Notes: generated from the letters alone by a model not told the origin. 42,521 bases of DNA from Hyphomicrobiaceae bacterium (GCA_025359185.1 JANYHF010000110.1:1-42521), one strand, 5' to 3'. Numbered from the stretch's first letter, positions 1 to 7,871 are shown. Translations and numbers: made by a program.

Positions 1-14
1 GTTTGCTGCCCAAC

Positions 15-42
15 GGGCGACGGCCCGTCGCCCCTACATCGA
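15..42. repeat. Dispersed palindromic repeat, copy 1
   Basis: A 28-bp stretch starting GGGCGACGGCCCGTCGCCC and ending CTACATCGA lies just downstream of potH. It is near-palindromic and recurs base for base at 4728-4755, with related variants at 4641-4663, 9735-9767 and 33401-33443. This is seen directly. By position (always intergenic) and structure it resembles REP-like elements or short MITEs. It could act as an RNA hairpin at the end of the pot transcript, but no T-tract follows. Confidence 0.7.
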
Positions 43-70
43 CGGTACAGTGCAAGAGCCGTGTGGACCA

Positions 71-1000
71 TCATCGTACACTCGTCGCTGATTTGGCCTG
101 CTGGTTCTGGAACAAGACGATCGGGATGACCAGCACCGCCAACAACACGATCGCCAACGCCGAGGCGGTCGGCCAATCACGGTTGTTGAAGAATTCTTCC
201 CACAAGGTGCGGCCGACCATCAGTGTGCTGCTGCCTCCGAGTAAATCAGGGATGACGAACTCTCCCACCACGGGGATGAAGACCAGGAAACAGCCGGCGA
301 TGACGCCGGGCAGTGACAGCGGGAACGTGATCACCCAGAACGATTTCAGCGGCGGCGAACCCAAGTCTTCCGCCGCCTCCAGCAGCGTATTGTCCATCTT
401 TTCCAGCGCCGAATAGAGCGGCAGGATCATGAACGGCAGATAGGAATATACGATACCGATATAGACTGCCCAATTGGTCTGCATAATGACCAACGGTTCC
501 TTGATGATGCCGAGATACAGGAGCGCGTTGTTGAGGAACCCCTCCTGGGCGAGGATGCCCATCCAGGCATAGATGCGGATGAGGAAGCTGGTCCAGAATG
601 GCAGGATGATCAGCATGAGCAGGGTGGGACGCCACTTGTCGGGCGCGCGGGCCATGGCGTAGGCGATGGGGTAGCCGATCAGCAGCGTAAGGATGGTCGA
701 AACGATGGCGATCCAGACACTGGAGAGATAGGAGCGGATGTAGACACTCTGCGACACCAGACGGCCGAAATTGTCGGTGGTGAATTCCTTGAAGTGGTCG
801 AAGGTTTTGGCAAGGCCCTCGCCGCCAATGTCGAACACCGGCGAGAACGGCGGCATGGCGAGTTCGGAGTTGGAGAAGGCGATGCGCAGCACAATGACGA
901 ACGGCAGCAGGAAAAACAGGAACGACCAGAGATAGGGAATGCCGACCGGCAGCCAGCGCATCCAGTTCGATTTGCGTGCACCCACAGCAGGCATGGCCAT
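71..1000 (-). CDS. potH: Putrescine/spermidine ABC transporter permease (PotH-like)
   Basis: This is an inner-membrane permease of a binding-protein-dependent polyamine importer. The 309-residue product is the usual length for PotH/PotB. It has an N-terminal membrane segment at about residues 20-42, a periplasmic loop, and then five further hydrophobic segments. The cytoplasmic EAA loop (EAAEDLGSPPLKSFWVITFP), which contacts the ATPase, sits in the second half. The ATG at 1000 follows an AGGA-type ribosome site. It is the third gene of a minus-strand potF-potG-potH series and is separated from potG by about 184 bp holding an inverted-repeat element. The partner permease potI would be expected just beyond the left edge. 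Assignment to polyamines rests on the neighbouring binding protein and puuA/spuC. Confidence 0.9.
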   Translation of the reverse strand: MAMPAVGARKSNWMRWLPVGIPYLWSFLFFLLPFVIVLRIAFSNSELAMPPFSPVFDIGGEGLAKTFDHFKEFTTDNFGRLVSQSVYIRSYLSSVWIAIVSTILTLLIGYPIAYAMARAPDKWRPTLLMLIILPFWTSFLIRIYAWMGILAQEGFLNNALLYLGIIKEPLVIMQTNWAVYIGIVYSYLPFMILPLYSALEKMDNTLLEAAEDLGSPPLKSFWVITFPLSLPGVIAGCFLVFIPVVGEFVIPDLLGGSSTLMVGRTLWEEFFNNRDWPTASALAIVLLAVLVIPIVLFQNQQAKSATSVR

Positions 1001-1046
1001 GACGGGATTCCTAAAGTGTTATGCTGAGAGAGCGGTGCACAATGCA

Positions 1047-1149
1047 ACCCCTCATCCTGTCCTTCTCCCAACGGGAGAAGGGACGTAGGCATCGAACTGA
1101 GCGGCTCAATCGTCCCCTTTCCTTTGGGGAGTGGGGCAGGATGAGGGGT
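1047..1149. repeat. MITE-like inverted-repeat element between potG and potH
   Basis: The ends are perfect 13-bp inverted repeats (ACCCCTCATCCTG at 1047-1059 and its complement at 1137-1149), and inner parts such as CTTCTCCC/GGGAGAAG can also pair. The whole is about 103 bp, non-coding, and sits inside an operon. Elements beginning CCCTCATCCTG are widespread intergenic repeats in alphaproteobacteria (general knowledge). In the mRNA it would fold into a hairpin that could affect potH expression relative to potG. Confidence 0.6.
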
Positions 1150-1184
1150 GGAGCTTTGGGAGCGGGTGCCACGTTGAACCTCCC

Positions 1185-2342
1185 CTACCTCGTCAGCAAC
1201 AGGCCGGCGTCGGGGGACCAGGTCAGCCAGACGTTGTCTTCCCAGCTGATCGGATCCTCGACCATGCGGGCGGTGTTGGCGACGGTGGCGCGGAAGTTGG
1301 AGCCGCTGGGCAGCCGGACGTGATAGATTGACGTATCGCCGAGATAGCCGATGTCCCACACTTTGCCCTCGACGGCGTTGACGGACGTATCGGCCGGCGG
1401 TTTGTGCGAGATCCGCACCTTTTCCGGCCGCAGCGCGAAATGCACCTGATCGCCGGTTTTACAGGCGACGTCGCTCACCACATCGATGGCGCCGGGCACC
1501 GGCAGGCCCTCAAGCCGTACCTGATGGCCGCCCGCATCCCGGCGCGACACTTTTCCGGCGAGAATGTTGATATCACCAATGAAGTCGGCGACGTATTTGC
1601 AGTTGGGCTGCTCGTAGATTTCGGCGGGCGTCGCCACCTGGATGATCTTGCCGTGGTCCATGACGCCGATGCGGTCGGCGACGGTCATCGCCTCTTCCTG
1701 GTCATGCGTCACGATCAGGAAGGTCAGGCCGAGCTGCTGTTGCAAGTCGGTGAGTTCGAACTGGGTTTCCTCGCGCAGCTTCTTATCCAGCGCCGCCAGC
1801 GGTTCGTCCAGCAGCAGCACCTTCGGCCGCTTGGCCAGCGCCCGCGCCAGCGCCACCCTCTGCCGCTGCCCGCCCGACAGCTGATGCGGTTTGCGCTTGG
1901 CAAACGGCTCAAGCTTCACCATTTTCAGCATTTCCTGCACGCGGGTGTCGATCTCACCCTTGCTCATGCCGTCCTGCTTGGGGCCGAAAGCGATGTTCTG
2001 CTCGACCGTCATATGGGGGAACAGGGCGTAGGACTGGAACATCATGTTCACCGGCCGTTGATACGGCGGCAGGCCCGCGATGTCTTCGCCTGCCAGCAGC
2101 ACCTGGCCCTCGGACGGCTGCTCGAAGCCAGCCAGCATCCGCATCAACGTGGTCTTGCCGCAGCCCGACGGCCCGAGCATGGCAAAGAACTCTTTTTCGT
2201 AGATGCTCAGTGACACGTCGTTGACGGCGGTGAAGTCGCCAAAGCGCTTCACGACGTTCTTGAATTCAATCAGCGGCTTTTGCGCCGGGTCGGTCCAGGG
2301 AGAAAATTTGCGGCGAACCGCACCCAACGTCTTGGTCGCCAT
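1185..2342 (-). CDS. potG: Polyamine ABC transporter ATP-binding protein (PotG-like)
   Basis: This is the cytoplasmic ATPase that powers polyamine import. In the 385-residue product the Walker A (GPSGCGKTT) lies near residue 58, the signature LSGGQRQRVALARAL near 155, and the Walker B (VLLLDEPLAALD) near 175. These are followed by the H-loop (VTHDQEEAMT) and a C-terminal TOBE-type regulatory domain from about 285, as in PotG/PotA. The ATG at 2342 opens the frame with a short N-terminal extension ahead of the core (LIEFKNVVKRFGDFTAVNDV). It follows potF by about 95 bp that contain a palindrome (2381-2411). CysA/UgpC-type importers share this architecture, so substrate specificity comes from context. 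Confidence 0.93.
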   Translation of the reverse strand: MATKTLGAVRRKFSPWTDPAQKPLIEFKNVVKRFGDFTAVNDVSLSIYEKEFFAMLGPSGCGKTTLMRMLAGFEQPSEGQVLLAGEDIAGLPPYQRPVNMMFQSYALFPHMTVEQNIAFGPKQDGMSKGEIDTRVQEMLKMVKLEPFAKRKPHQLSGGQRQRVALARALAKRPKVLLLDEPLAALDKKLREETQFELTDLQQQLGLTFLIVTHDQEEAMTVADRIGVMDHGKIIQVATPAEIYEQPNCKYVADFIGDINILAGKVSRRDAGGHQVRLEGLPVPGAIDVVSDVACKTGDQVHFALRPEKVRISHKPPADTSVNAVEGKVWDIGYLGDTSIYHVRLPSGSNFRATVANTARMVEDPISWEDNVWLTWSPDAGLLLTR

Positions 2343-2380
2343 GTTTCTTTGACTCGCAATTGACTGTACCGCCCCTATGT

Positions 2381-2411
2381 CGTCATGGCCGGATCAAGCC
2401 CGGTCATGACG
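2381..2411. repeat. Hairpin between potF and potG
   Basis: An inverted repeat with 12-bp arms (CGTCATGGCCGG and CCGGTCATGACG, one mismatch) spaces potF from potG. Similar CGTCATGGCCGG palindromes are common intergenic repeats in Rhizobiales (general knowledge). Being inside the operon, it could stabilise the potF message or attenuate potG; a high ratio of binding protein to ATPase is typical of such operons. It lacks a T-run, so it is not called a terminator. Confidence 0.5.
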
Positions 2412-2437
2412 TCGTTGTGTGAGTGCGCGGCCTGTTT

Positions 2438-3568
2438 TCAGCTGCCCGTCTTGATGTTGCGCCACGTATCGGTCAGAGCGCGCTGGGCATTCTTGTCATA
2501 GGGCGTGATCGTGAACAGGCGCTTCTGGGTGTCGGCATCAGGATAGATGTTCGGGTTGCCGAGGATTTCCGGTGTTATCAACTTTTGCGAGGCTAGGTTG
2601 CCGTTGGCGTAGGACACGAAATTCGTGTTCTTGGCAGCGACTTCCGGTCTCTGCATAAAGTTGATGAAGGCATAGGCATTCTCCTTGTTCGGAGCATCAG
2701 CCGGGATGGCCATGCTGTCGAACCACATATCGGCGCCTTCCTTCGGAATGAAGTAGGCGATCTCGGTCTGCTGGGCCTCGTCCTTGATGGTCTTGTTCTT
2801 CTCGGCAGCACGCGATTGCGCTTGCGAGAAGTCACCTGACCAGCCGAGCGCGATGCAGATCTCGCCGTTCGCCATAGCGTTGATGTACTCGGACGAATGG
2901 AATTTGCGGATGAACGGGCGCACTTTCAGCAGGGCTTCCTCGGCCTTCTTGAAATCGTCCGGGTTCTTGCTGTCCGGGTTCATGCCGAGATAGGCCATCA
3001 TCGAGGGGATCACTTCGTCATCGGCATCGAGCATCATGATGCCGCAGTCCTTGAACTTGGCGGCAATGGCGGGGTCGAACACCATCTTCCAAGAGCCGAT
3101 CGGCGCGTCCGGCATGATCGCCTTGATCTTCTTGACGTTGTAGCCGATACCCGTGGTTCCCCACATGTAGTTCACGGCATGGTCGTTGTTCGGGTCGTAT
3201 TTGGCCAAGCGCTCGGTCACTAGCGGCCACATATTTGTCAGGTTCGGGATTTTGGACTTATCGAGGACCGAATGCACGCCGGCCTTGATCTGCCGGGCGA
3301 GGAACGAGGACGTCGGCACCACCACGTCATAACCAGTCTTGCCGGCAAGCAGCTTGGTCTCCAGCACATCGTTGCTGTCATAGACGTCGTACTGCACCTT
3401 GATGCCGGTTTCTTTAGTAAAGTCTTCCAGCACCGAGGCGTCGATATAGTCAGACCAGTTATAGACGTGGACGACTTTGTCTTCGGCCGCCGCCGCCGTG
3501 AGCGAGAGCAACCCGGTCGTGCTGGCCAAAAGGGCCGCCAAACCCAATGCGAACGCAGTCTTTGTCAT
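2438..3568 (-). CDS. potF: Putrescine-binding periplasmic protein (PotF-like)
   Basis: This is the extracytoplasmic solute-binding protein of the importer. The 376-residue product starts at ATG 3568, preceded by GGAAGGAA, and opens with a classic Sec signal (MTKTAFALGLAALLAS, then a hydrophobic core ending LTAAAAED). The mature part begins VVHVYNWSDYIDASVLEDF, the PotF/PotD hallmark. Conserved stretches for ligand binding follow (YDVVVPTSSFLARQ, YMWGTTGIGYN, LGWSGDFSQA). An upstream in-frame codon near 3655 would hide the signal peptide and was rejected. It is first in the pot operon, divergent from the GntR-family gene. Binding of putrescine rather than spermidine is inferred from PotF-like features and the adjacent puuA and spuC genes. 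Confidence 0.93.
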   Translation of the reverse strand: MTKTAFALGLAALLASTTGLLSLTAAAAEDKVVHVYNWSDYIDASVLEDFTKETGIKVQYDVYDSNDVLETKLLAGKTGYDVVVPTSSFLARQIKAGVHSVLDKSKIPNLTNMWPLVTERLAKYDPNNDHAVNYMWGTTGIGYNVKKIKAIMPDAPIGSWKMVFDPAIAAKFKDCGIMMLDADDEVIPSMMAYLGMNPDSKNPDDFKKAEEALLKVRPFIRKFHSSEYINAMANGEICIALGWSGDFSQAQSRAAEKNKTIKDEAQQTEIAYFIPKEGADMWFDSMAIPADAPNKENAYAFINFMQRPEVAAKNTNFVSYANGNLASQKLITPEILGNPNIYPDADTQKRLFTITPYDKNAQRALTDTWRNIKTGS

Positions 3569-3680
3569 GGGAGTTCCTTCCAACTTGAGCAAACCTGCAC
3601 AAACCCCGTGGCCAGTTACAGCGGTCAGCCATTTGCCTCTTAAGTCTGATCGCAAGTGGTCCGGCCTGGCAACTGGAATC

Positions 3681-3690
3681 TGTGATCACG
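3681..3690. promoter_or_regulatory. Candidate operator in the potF/gntR divergent region
   Basis: TGTGATCACG contains the 8-bp palindrome GTGATCAC and lies between the divergent starts of potF (3568) and the GntR gene (3762). The same nonamer TGTGATCAC occurs upstream of puuA at 4820-4828. GntR/FCD regulators often bind short palindromes near their own genes (family knowledge). Caveat: GTGATCAC also turns up inside coding regions here (near 326, 13805, 37171), so chance is not excluded. Confidence 0.35.
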
Positions 3691-3761
3691 ATAGACGTTG
3701 GGCGTGTCCTGGCGTGTTATGCTAGACTGCACCCATCCGATCTCCTTGAAGTGAGTTTTGC

Positions 3762-4487
3762 ATGAAGATGAGTGGGGTAGCAAGCCGTTACAATCCAGAT
3801 GTGCATGGGCCTAAGCTGAAGGAACGGTTGATGAGGGACGCCGATCCTGCTGCCGTGTCAGCCCATGAGCGGGTTTACCAGTCGTTGCGCCAGCGCATTC
3901 TCACCGGCGGTTTCCTGCCCGGCAAGGCCGTCACTTTGCGCGGTATCGCGACCCAACTCGGCGTCAGCCCAATGCCGGTGCGCGAGGCGGTGCGGCGGCT
4001 AATTGCCGAGCGCGCGCTGGAGTTGCAGGACAATCGCAGGGTCAGCGTGCCAGCCATGACGGGTCCGAAATTCGAGCAGATCCTGTTTGCCCGCCGCACC
4101 CTGGAGCCGGAGCTTGCCATCCGCGCGCTGCCCCACATCGATGCGGCGGCGCTGGCCAGAATCGAGGCTCTCGATGACGGCATCGACCGAGCGATGGCGT
4201 CAGGCGATATCGAAGGCTATATGCGCGGCAACCATGATTTCCATTTCACGATCTACCGCCTCGCGGACGCCGACATGCTGCTGGGCCTGACCGAAAGCGT
4301 CTGGCTGCAATTTGCCCCGTTCATGCGTCTGGTCTACGGCCGCTACGGCACCTCGAAGCTGATCGATCAGCATATGCTGGCCCTTGAGGCAATCCGGAAA
4401 GGCGACGCGGTAAGCCTCGCCAAAGCCATCAGGGAAGACATCATGCAAGGTATGCGCTTCATCGGCGAGGACGCGCTGAAGGGGTGA
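3762..4487 (+). CDS. GntR family regulator with FCD domain, probable polyamine-gene regulator
   Basis: This is a DNA-binding transcription factor. In the 241-residue frame a winged helix-turn-helix spans about 36-100 (VYQSLRQRILTGGFLPG, then LGVSPMPVREAVRRL, the recognition region). It is followed by an all-helical FCD effector domain to the end (EGYMRGNHDFHFTIYRLAD, with the conserved D/H metal-site pattern). FCD domains sense carboxylates or amino acids. The ATG at 3762 is used, but ATG 3831 (MRDADPAAVS) has a better-spaced AAGGAA and would give a 218-residue protein of more typical length. Its place between potFGH and puuA-spuC makes it the natural candidate regulator of putrescine uptake and breakdown; the ligand is inferred, not shown. 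Confidence 0.88.
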   Translation: MKMSGVASRYNPDVHGPKLKERLMRDADPAAVSAHERVYQSLRQRILTGGFLPGKAVTLRGIATQLGVSPMPVREAVRRLIAERALELQDNRRVSVPAMTGPKFEQILFARRTLEPELAIRALPHIDAAALARIEALDDGIDRAMASGDIEGYMRGNHDFHFTIYRLADADMLLGLTESVWLQFAPFMRLVYGRYGTSKLIDQHMLALEAIRKGDAVSLAKAIREDIMQGMRFIGEDALKG

Positions 4488-4504
4488 GGTGGCGGATGTT
4501 AAGC

Positions 4505-4522
4505 CACGGGCCGCCGCCCGTG
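4505..4522. repeat. Short hairpin after the GntR gene
   Basis: The arms CACGGGC and GCCCGTG (7 bp, 4-base loop) begin 18 bases after the GntR stop codon. They could end the transcript, but no T-run follows, so it is recorded only as a structure. The rest of the 375-bp gap up to puuA holds the paired dispersed repeats at 4641-4755, a TGTGATCACA site at 4820 and presumably the puuA promoter. No gene is evident in it. Confidence 0.35.
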
Positions 4523-4640
4523 CTGCAACATCACATGCTCTCACGTCTGATGTTCAGGGTTCTCTCAATAATCATAAACCGGCAGCCGGATCGAACGGCG
4601 CTGTGGCCGTTTTTCGTGAGAAGTCATCACTGATGCCGAC

Positions 4641-4755
4641 GTAGGGGCGACCGGCGGTCGCCCGGGGTGCAACGGAACGTGAACATCGTATTGAAAGACA
4701 GCCCCATCTGTCTACCCGGTGCACCACGGGCGACGGCCCGTCGCCCCTACATCGA
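4641..4755. repeat. Paired dispersed palindromic repeats upstream of puuA
   Basis: Two copies of the window's dispersed repeat face each other: GTAGGGGCGACCGGCGGTCG at 4641 and a copy ending CGTCGCCCCTACATCGA at 4755. The right copy (4728-4755) is identical over 28 bp to 15-42. Opposed copies make the whole 115-bp unit look like a MITE with GTAGGGGCGA termini. It is non-coding. The arrangement (two repeats in inverted orientation) resembles bacterial interspersed mosaic elements. Confidence 0.6.
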
Positions 4756-4819
4756 GAGGGCGGTGCTTCTCCTCCCCTCACACCACCGCTTGACGGCCCC
4801 CCACTGCATCGTCCAATAA

Positions 4820-4829
4820 TGTGATCACA
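4820..4829. promoter_or_regulatory. Candidate GntR operator upstream of puuA
   Basis: TGTGATCACA is a perfect 10-bp palindrome 34 bp before the chosen puuA start. It shares nine bases with 3681-3689 in the potF/gntR intergenic region. A shared palindrome at both control regions of one putative regulon is what a common repressor site would look like. This is an inference from sequence only, with the chance caveat given for the other site. Confidence 0.4.
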
Positions 4830-4862
4830 AATTCAAAATGGCGCGCGGCAACAGGTTCGGAC

Positions 4863-6278
4863 ATGGCCAAAGAGGACAAGAAATCGGTAACGGCACCCGC
4901 CGCCGCCACGCCTCAGGTTGCTCATGACGGGCATTCCGTGACGCCCGGTTCCTTGCGCGATTGGTTGAAATCGCACCGCATTGAGGAAGTTGAGCTGGCG
5001 GTGGCTGACATCGCGGGTGTCGCCCGTGGAAAGGCTATGCCGGCGCAGAAATTTGCCGACTTGAAACCCAACTTCCTGCCGGTCTCGATCTTCTTCCAGG
5101 ATATCACAGGCGGTTATGTCGAGTTCGAGGGCGACCAGGCCTATGTCGAGGGCGACACTATTCTGGTGCCCGACCTGACGACCATCCGGCGTGCGCCCTG
5201 GGCCAAGACGCCGACGGCGCAGGTGATCCACGACATCCACTGGCAGACCGGCGACGAGGTCGAATACTCGCCGCGCACGGTGCTGAAGCGCGTGATGCGG
5301 CTCTACGAGAAAGAGGGCTGGCAGCCGGTCGTGGCGCCAGAGATCGAGTTCTACCTGACGAAACCCAATCCGGACCCGGATTATCCGTTGGAGCCGCCGA
5401 TCGGACGCAGCGGGCGCAGCGGCACCTCGCGGCAAAGCTATGCCCTGGCCGGCGTCGATGAGTATGCCGGCATTGTCGATGATCTCTATGATTTCGCCGA
5501 AGCGCAAGGGCTGGAGATTGACACCATCATCCAGGAGGGCGGTGCCTCGCAGCTGGAGATCAACCTGCGCCATGGCGATGCCCTCGCGCTGGCAGATCAA
5601 GTGTTTTTTTTCAAGCGTACACTGAGGGAAGCAGCGCTTCGCCACGACTGCTACGCCACCTTCATGGCCAAGCCGATGGAGAACGAACCGGGCAGTGCGA
5701 TGCACATCCACCAGAGCATCATCGACAAGGTGACGGGACAAAATCTGTTCAGTGACAAAGCGGGCAAGCCGACCGATCTGTTCTACGGTTTTATCGGCGG
5801 TATGCAGATGTATTTACCGGCAGCCACCTGCTTCTTTGCGCCCTATGTGAATTCCTACCGCCGTTTGATCCCCGATGCCGCTGCCCCGATCAATGCCGAA
5901 TGGGGCATGGACAACCGGACGACGGGCCTGCGCGTGCCAGTTTCGCCACCCGACGCCCGGCGGGTGGAAAACCGCATCGCGGGCGCGGATGTGAACGCCT
6001 ATCTCGCCATCGCCGCCAGTCTCGCTTGCGGCTACCTGGGCATGAAAGCTGGCCTCAAGCCCCGGCCCGCCGTCACCGGCAGTGCCTATTCGAGCTCCTA
6101 CCAGATCCCGCGCGGCCTACTCGAAGCGGTGGCGCTGCTGGAAGAGTGCAAGGACCTGCAAGACATCATGGGGCCTGGGTTTTCGCTGCTTTACCGCAAG
6201 ATCAAGCAATCGGAATTCGAGGCCTTCATGCGGGTGATCAGCCCGTGGGAGCGGGAACATCTGCTGCTCAGTGTTTAA
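4863..6278 (+). CDS. puuA: Gamma-glutamylputrescine synthetase, glutamine synthetase family
   Basis: It probably ligates glutamate to putrescine using ATP, the first step of the Puu route, in the cytoplasm. The 471-residue product has the GS beta-grasp domain (VELAVADIAGVARGKAMP, the motif of the PuuA-like branch) at about residues 40-130. The catalytic domain follows, with PEIEFYL, the metal ligands in EGGASQLEINLRHGDAL, and the ATP-site signature KPMENEPGSAMHIHQS. Length suits PuuA better than canonical GlnA in lacking an adenylylation segment. The frame also opens at GTG 4821, but that codon lies inside the TGTGATCACA palindrome, so ATG 4863 is preferred; neither has a strong ribosome site. 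The neighbours spuC and potFGH support a putrescine substrate over other GS-like amide synthetases. Confidence 0.85.
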   Translation: MAKEDKKSVTAPAAATPQVAHDGHSVTPGSLRDWLKSHRIEEVELAVADIAGVARGKAMPAQKFADLKPNFLPVSIFFQDITGGYVEFEGDQAYVEGDTILVPDLTTIRRAPWAKTPTAQVIHDIHWQTGDEVEYSPRTVLKRVMRLYEKEGWQPVVAPEIEFYLTKPNPDPDYPLEPPIGRSGRSGTSRQSYALAGVDEYAGIVDDLYDFAEAQGLEIDTIIQEGGASQLEINLRHGDALALADQVFFFKRTLREAALRHDCYATFMAKPMENEPGSAMHIHQSIIDKVTGQNLFSDKAGKPTDLFYGFIGGMQMYLPAATCFFAPYVNSYRRLIPDAAAPINAEWGMDNRTTGLRVPVSPPDARRVENRIAGADVNAYLAIAASLACGYLGMKAGLKPRPAVTGSAYSSSYQIPRGLLEAVALLEECKDLQDIMGPGFSLLYRKIKQSEFEAFMRVISPWEREHLLLSV

Positions 6279-6290
6279 TAAATAGTAGAA

Positions 6291-6395
6291 AGAGGGATTA
6301 GAGAGTAGGGATTATGGATTAGGGAAAGAGAGTGCGGTTCTAGCGGTCCCTAATCCCTAATCCATAATCCCTAATCCCTAGCCTCTAATCCCTCT
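6291..6395. repeat. Long hairpin of CCCTAAT-like repeats between puuA and spuC
   Basis: The left arm (6291-6325) reads AGAGGGATTA, an AG-rich spacer, then TAGGGATTATGGATTAGGGA. The right arm (6347-6395) is its complement expanded by extra CCTAATC units. Both arms are built from a 7-base CCCTAAT/ATTAGGG motif, and the pairing is nearly continuous over about 35 bp with a 21-base loop. The composition is AT-richer than the surroundings. In RNA it would form a very stable stem between two genes of one pathway. It may be a terminator-like or RNA-stabilising structure, or a simple-repeat expansion. Confidence 0.75.
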
Positions 6396-6422
6396 GACTA
6401 CTTTCTGTTCTAAGGACACACC

Positions 6423-7811
6423 ATGCTCCACCTTGCCAACATTCCGCCGACCGCCGAGATCCAGGCATCCGACGCGGCGCATCACTTGCATCCGTTTACC
6501 GACGCCAAGCAGATCAACGCCCAGAAGACGCGCGTGATTACGCGGGCTGAGGGCGTGTATGTGTATGAAAGTGACGGGACCAAGCTGATTGACGGCATGG
6601 CTGGGCTTTGGTGCGTGAACGTCGGTTATGGCCGTGAGCGGATCGCCGAGGCGGTGCATCGGCAGATGAGCCAGCTCGCCTACTACAATACTTTCTTCCA
6701 ATGCACGCATCCGATGGTGACGGAGCTGGCCGAAAAGATCGCATCGGTGACGCCGGGCACGCTGAAGCATGTGATGTTCACGAACTCGGGCTCCGAGAGC
6801 AACGAGACCATCATCCGCATTGTCCGCCACTATTGGGGCTGCATGGGCAAGCCCGCCAAAACCAACATCATTTCGCGCAAATTAGGCTACCACGGATCAT
6901 CCATGGGTTCGGCCAGCCTCAGCGGCATGACGGCGATGCACCGCCAGGGCGGGATGCCGATTCCCGGCATCCATCACATCGATCCGCCCTATTGGTTCGG
7001 CCACGACGGCGAGATGAGTTTGGAGGAACTCGGGCTGGAGCGGGCCAAGCAGCTCAACACCATGATCGACTGGCTGGGTGAGGACAATGTTGGCGCCTTC
7101 ATCGGCGAGCCGATCCAGGGCGCGGCGGGTGTGCTCATTCCGCCTGCGAACTATTGGACTGAAATTCAGAAAGTGTGCCGCGCCCGCAATGTGCTGCTGA
7201 TTGCCGATGAGGTGATCTGCGGTTTCGGGCGCACTGGTAAATGGTTCGGGTCGGAAACCTTTGGGTTCGAGCCCGATATGATGGCGCTGGCCAAGGGCTT
7301 GTCGTCCGGGTACCTCCCAATTGGTGCCGTCGCGGTGGCGGACCGGGTGGCGTTGCCGTTCATCGAGAAGTCCGGTGAATTCTATCACGGCTACACCTAT
7401 GCAGGGCATCCGGCTGCCTGCGCTGCCGCGCTCGAAAACATCAAGATCATCGAGGAAGAGGGGCTGGTCGAAAACGCTGCCACCGGCACCGGCGCGTACC
7501 TGCGCAAGCGCTGGGCGGAATTGTCAGACCACGAAATGGTTGGTGAGGCACGCTCCGTGGGCATGATCGGCGCGCTGGAGCTGGTGCCCAACAAGAAGAG
7601 CCGCAAGCGCTTTGCCGACGAGGGTAAGGTGGGCACGATGTGCCGTAACAACTCCGTCAAGGCCGGGCTCGTCATGCGCGCCTGCTGGGATCGCATGGTG
7701 ATCTCGCCGCCGCTCAACATCGCCGAACACGAGATCGACGAGATCGTCAGCAAGGCCAAAGTGGCGCTCGATGCCACCTGGAAACAGGTGAAGGCGGAGG
7801 GACTCGTCTAG
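6423..7811 (+). CDS. spuC: Class III aminotransferase, probable putrescine--pyruvate aminotransferase
   Basis: It most likely transfers an amino group from putrescine to pyruvate, giving 4-aminobutanal and alanine, with pyridoxal phosphate. The 462 residues match SpuC-type omega-transaminases. Features include GMAGLWCVNVGYGR near residue 58, the PLP phosphate-binding TNSGSESNE (120-128), ADEVICGFGRTG with the cofactor Asp262, and the Schiff-base lysine in MALAKGLSSGY (Lys291). The ATG at 6423 follows TAAGGA. It lies 144 bp after puuA with the CCCTAAT hairpin between them. Having PuuA and SpuC together suggests parallel glutamylated and direct routes, or that one of the two acts on a related diamine. 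Family specificity among omega-transaminases is broad. Confidence 0.85.
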   Translation: MLHLANIPPTAEIQASDAAHHLHPFTDAKQINAQKTRVITRAEGVYVYESDGTKLIDGMAGLWCVNVGYGRERIAEAVHRQMSQLAYYNTFFQCTHPMVTELAEKIASVTPGTLKHVMFTNSGSESNETIIRIVRHYWGCMGKPAKTNIISRKLGYHGSSMGSASLSGMTAMHRQGGMPIPGIHHIDPPYWFGHDGEMSLEELGLERAKQLNTMIDWLGEDNVGAFIGEPIQGAAGVLIPPANYWTEIQKVCRARNVLLIADEVICGFGRTGKWFGSETFGFEPDMMALAKGLSSGYLPIGAVAVADRVALPFIEKSGEFYHGYTYAGHPAACAAALENIKIIEEEGLVENAATGTGAYLRKRWAELSDHEMVGEARSVGMIGALELVPNKKSRKRFADEGKVGTMCRNNSVKAGLVMRACWDRMVISPPLNIAEHEIDEIVSKAKVALDATWKQVKAEGLV

Positions 7812-7871
7812 ATGACGCTTGGACCGTTTGCAGAGGTTCCATCGGGCGATGCTACAACTTGACTCTGAAGA

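Noticed and set aside
15-42. Terminator after potH
   Set aside because: The palindrome is a dispersed repeat without a T-run, and the pot operon probably continues to potI beyond the edge.
3690-3761. Sigma70 promoter for the GntR gene (TTGGGC...TATGCT)
   Set aside because: Spacing is only 14 bp, too short for a credible call.
4821-4862. GTG start for puuA giving 14 extra residues
   Set aside because: It lies inside a palindrome that looks like an operator, and the extra residues are outside the family.
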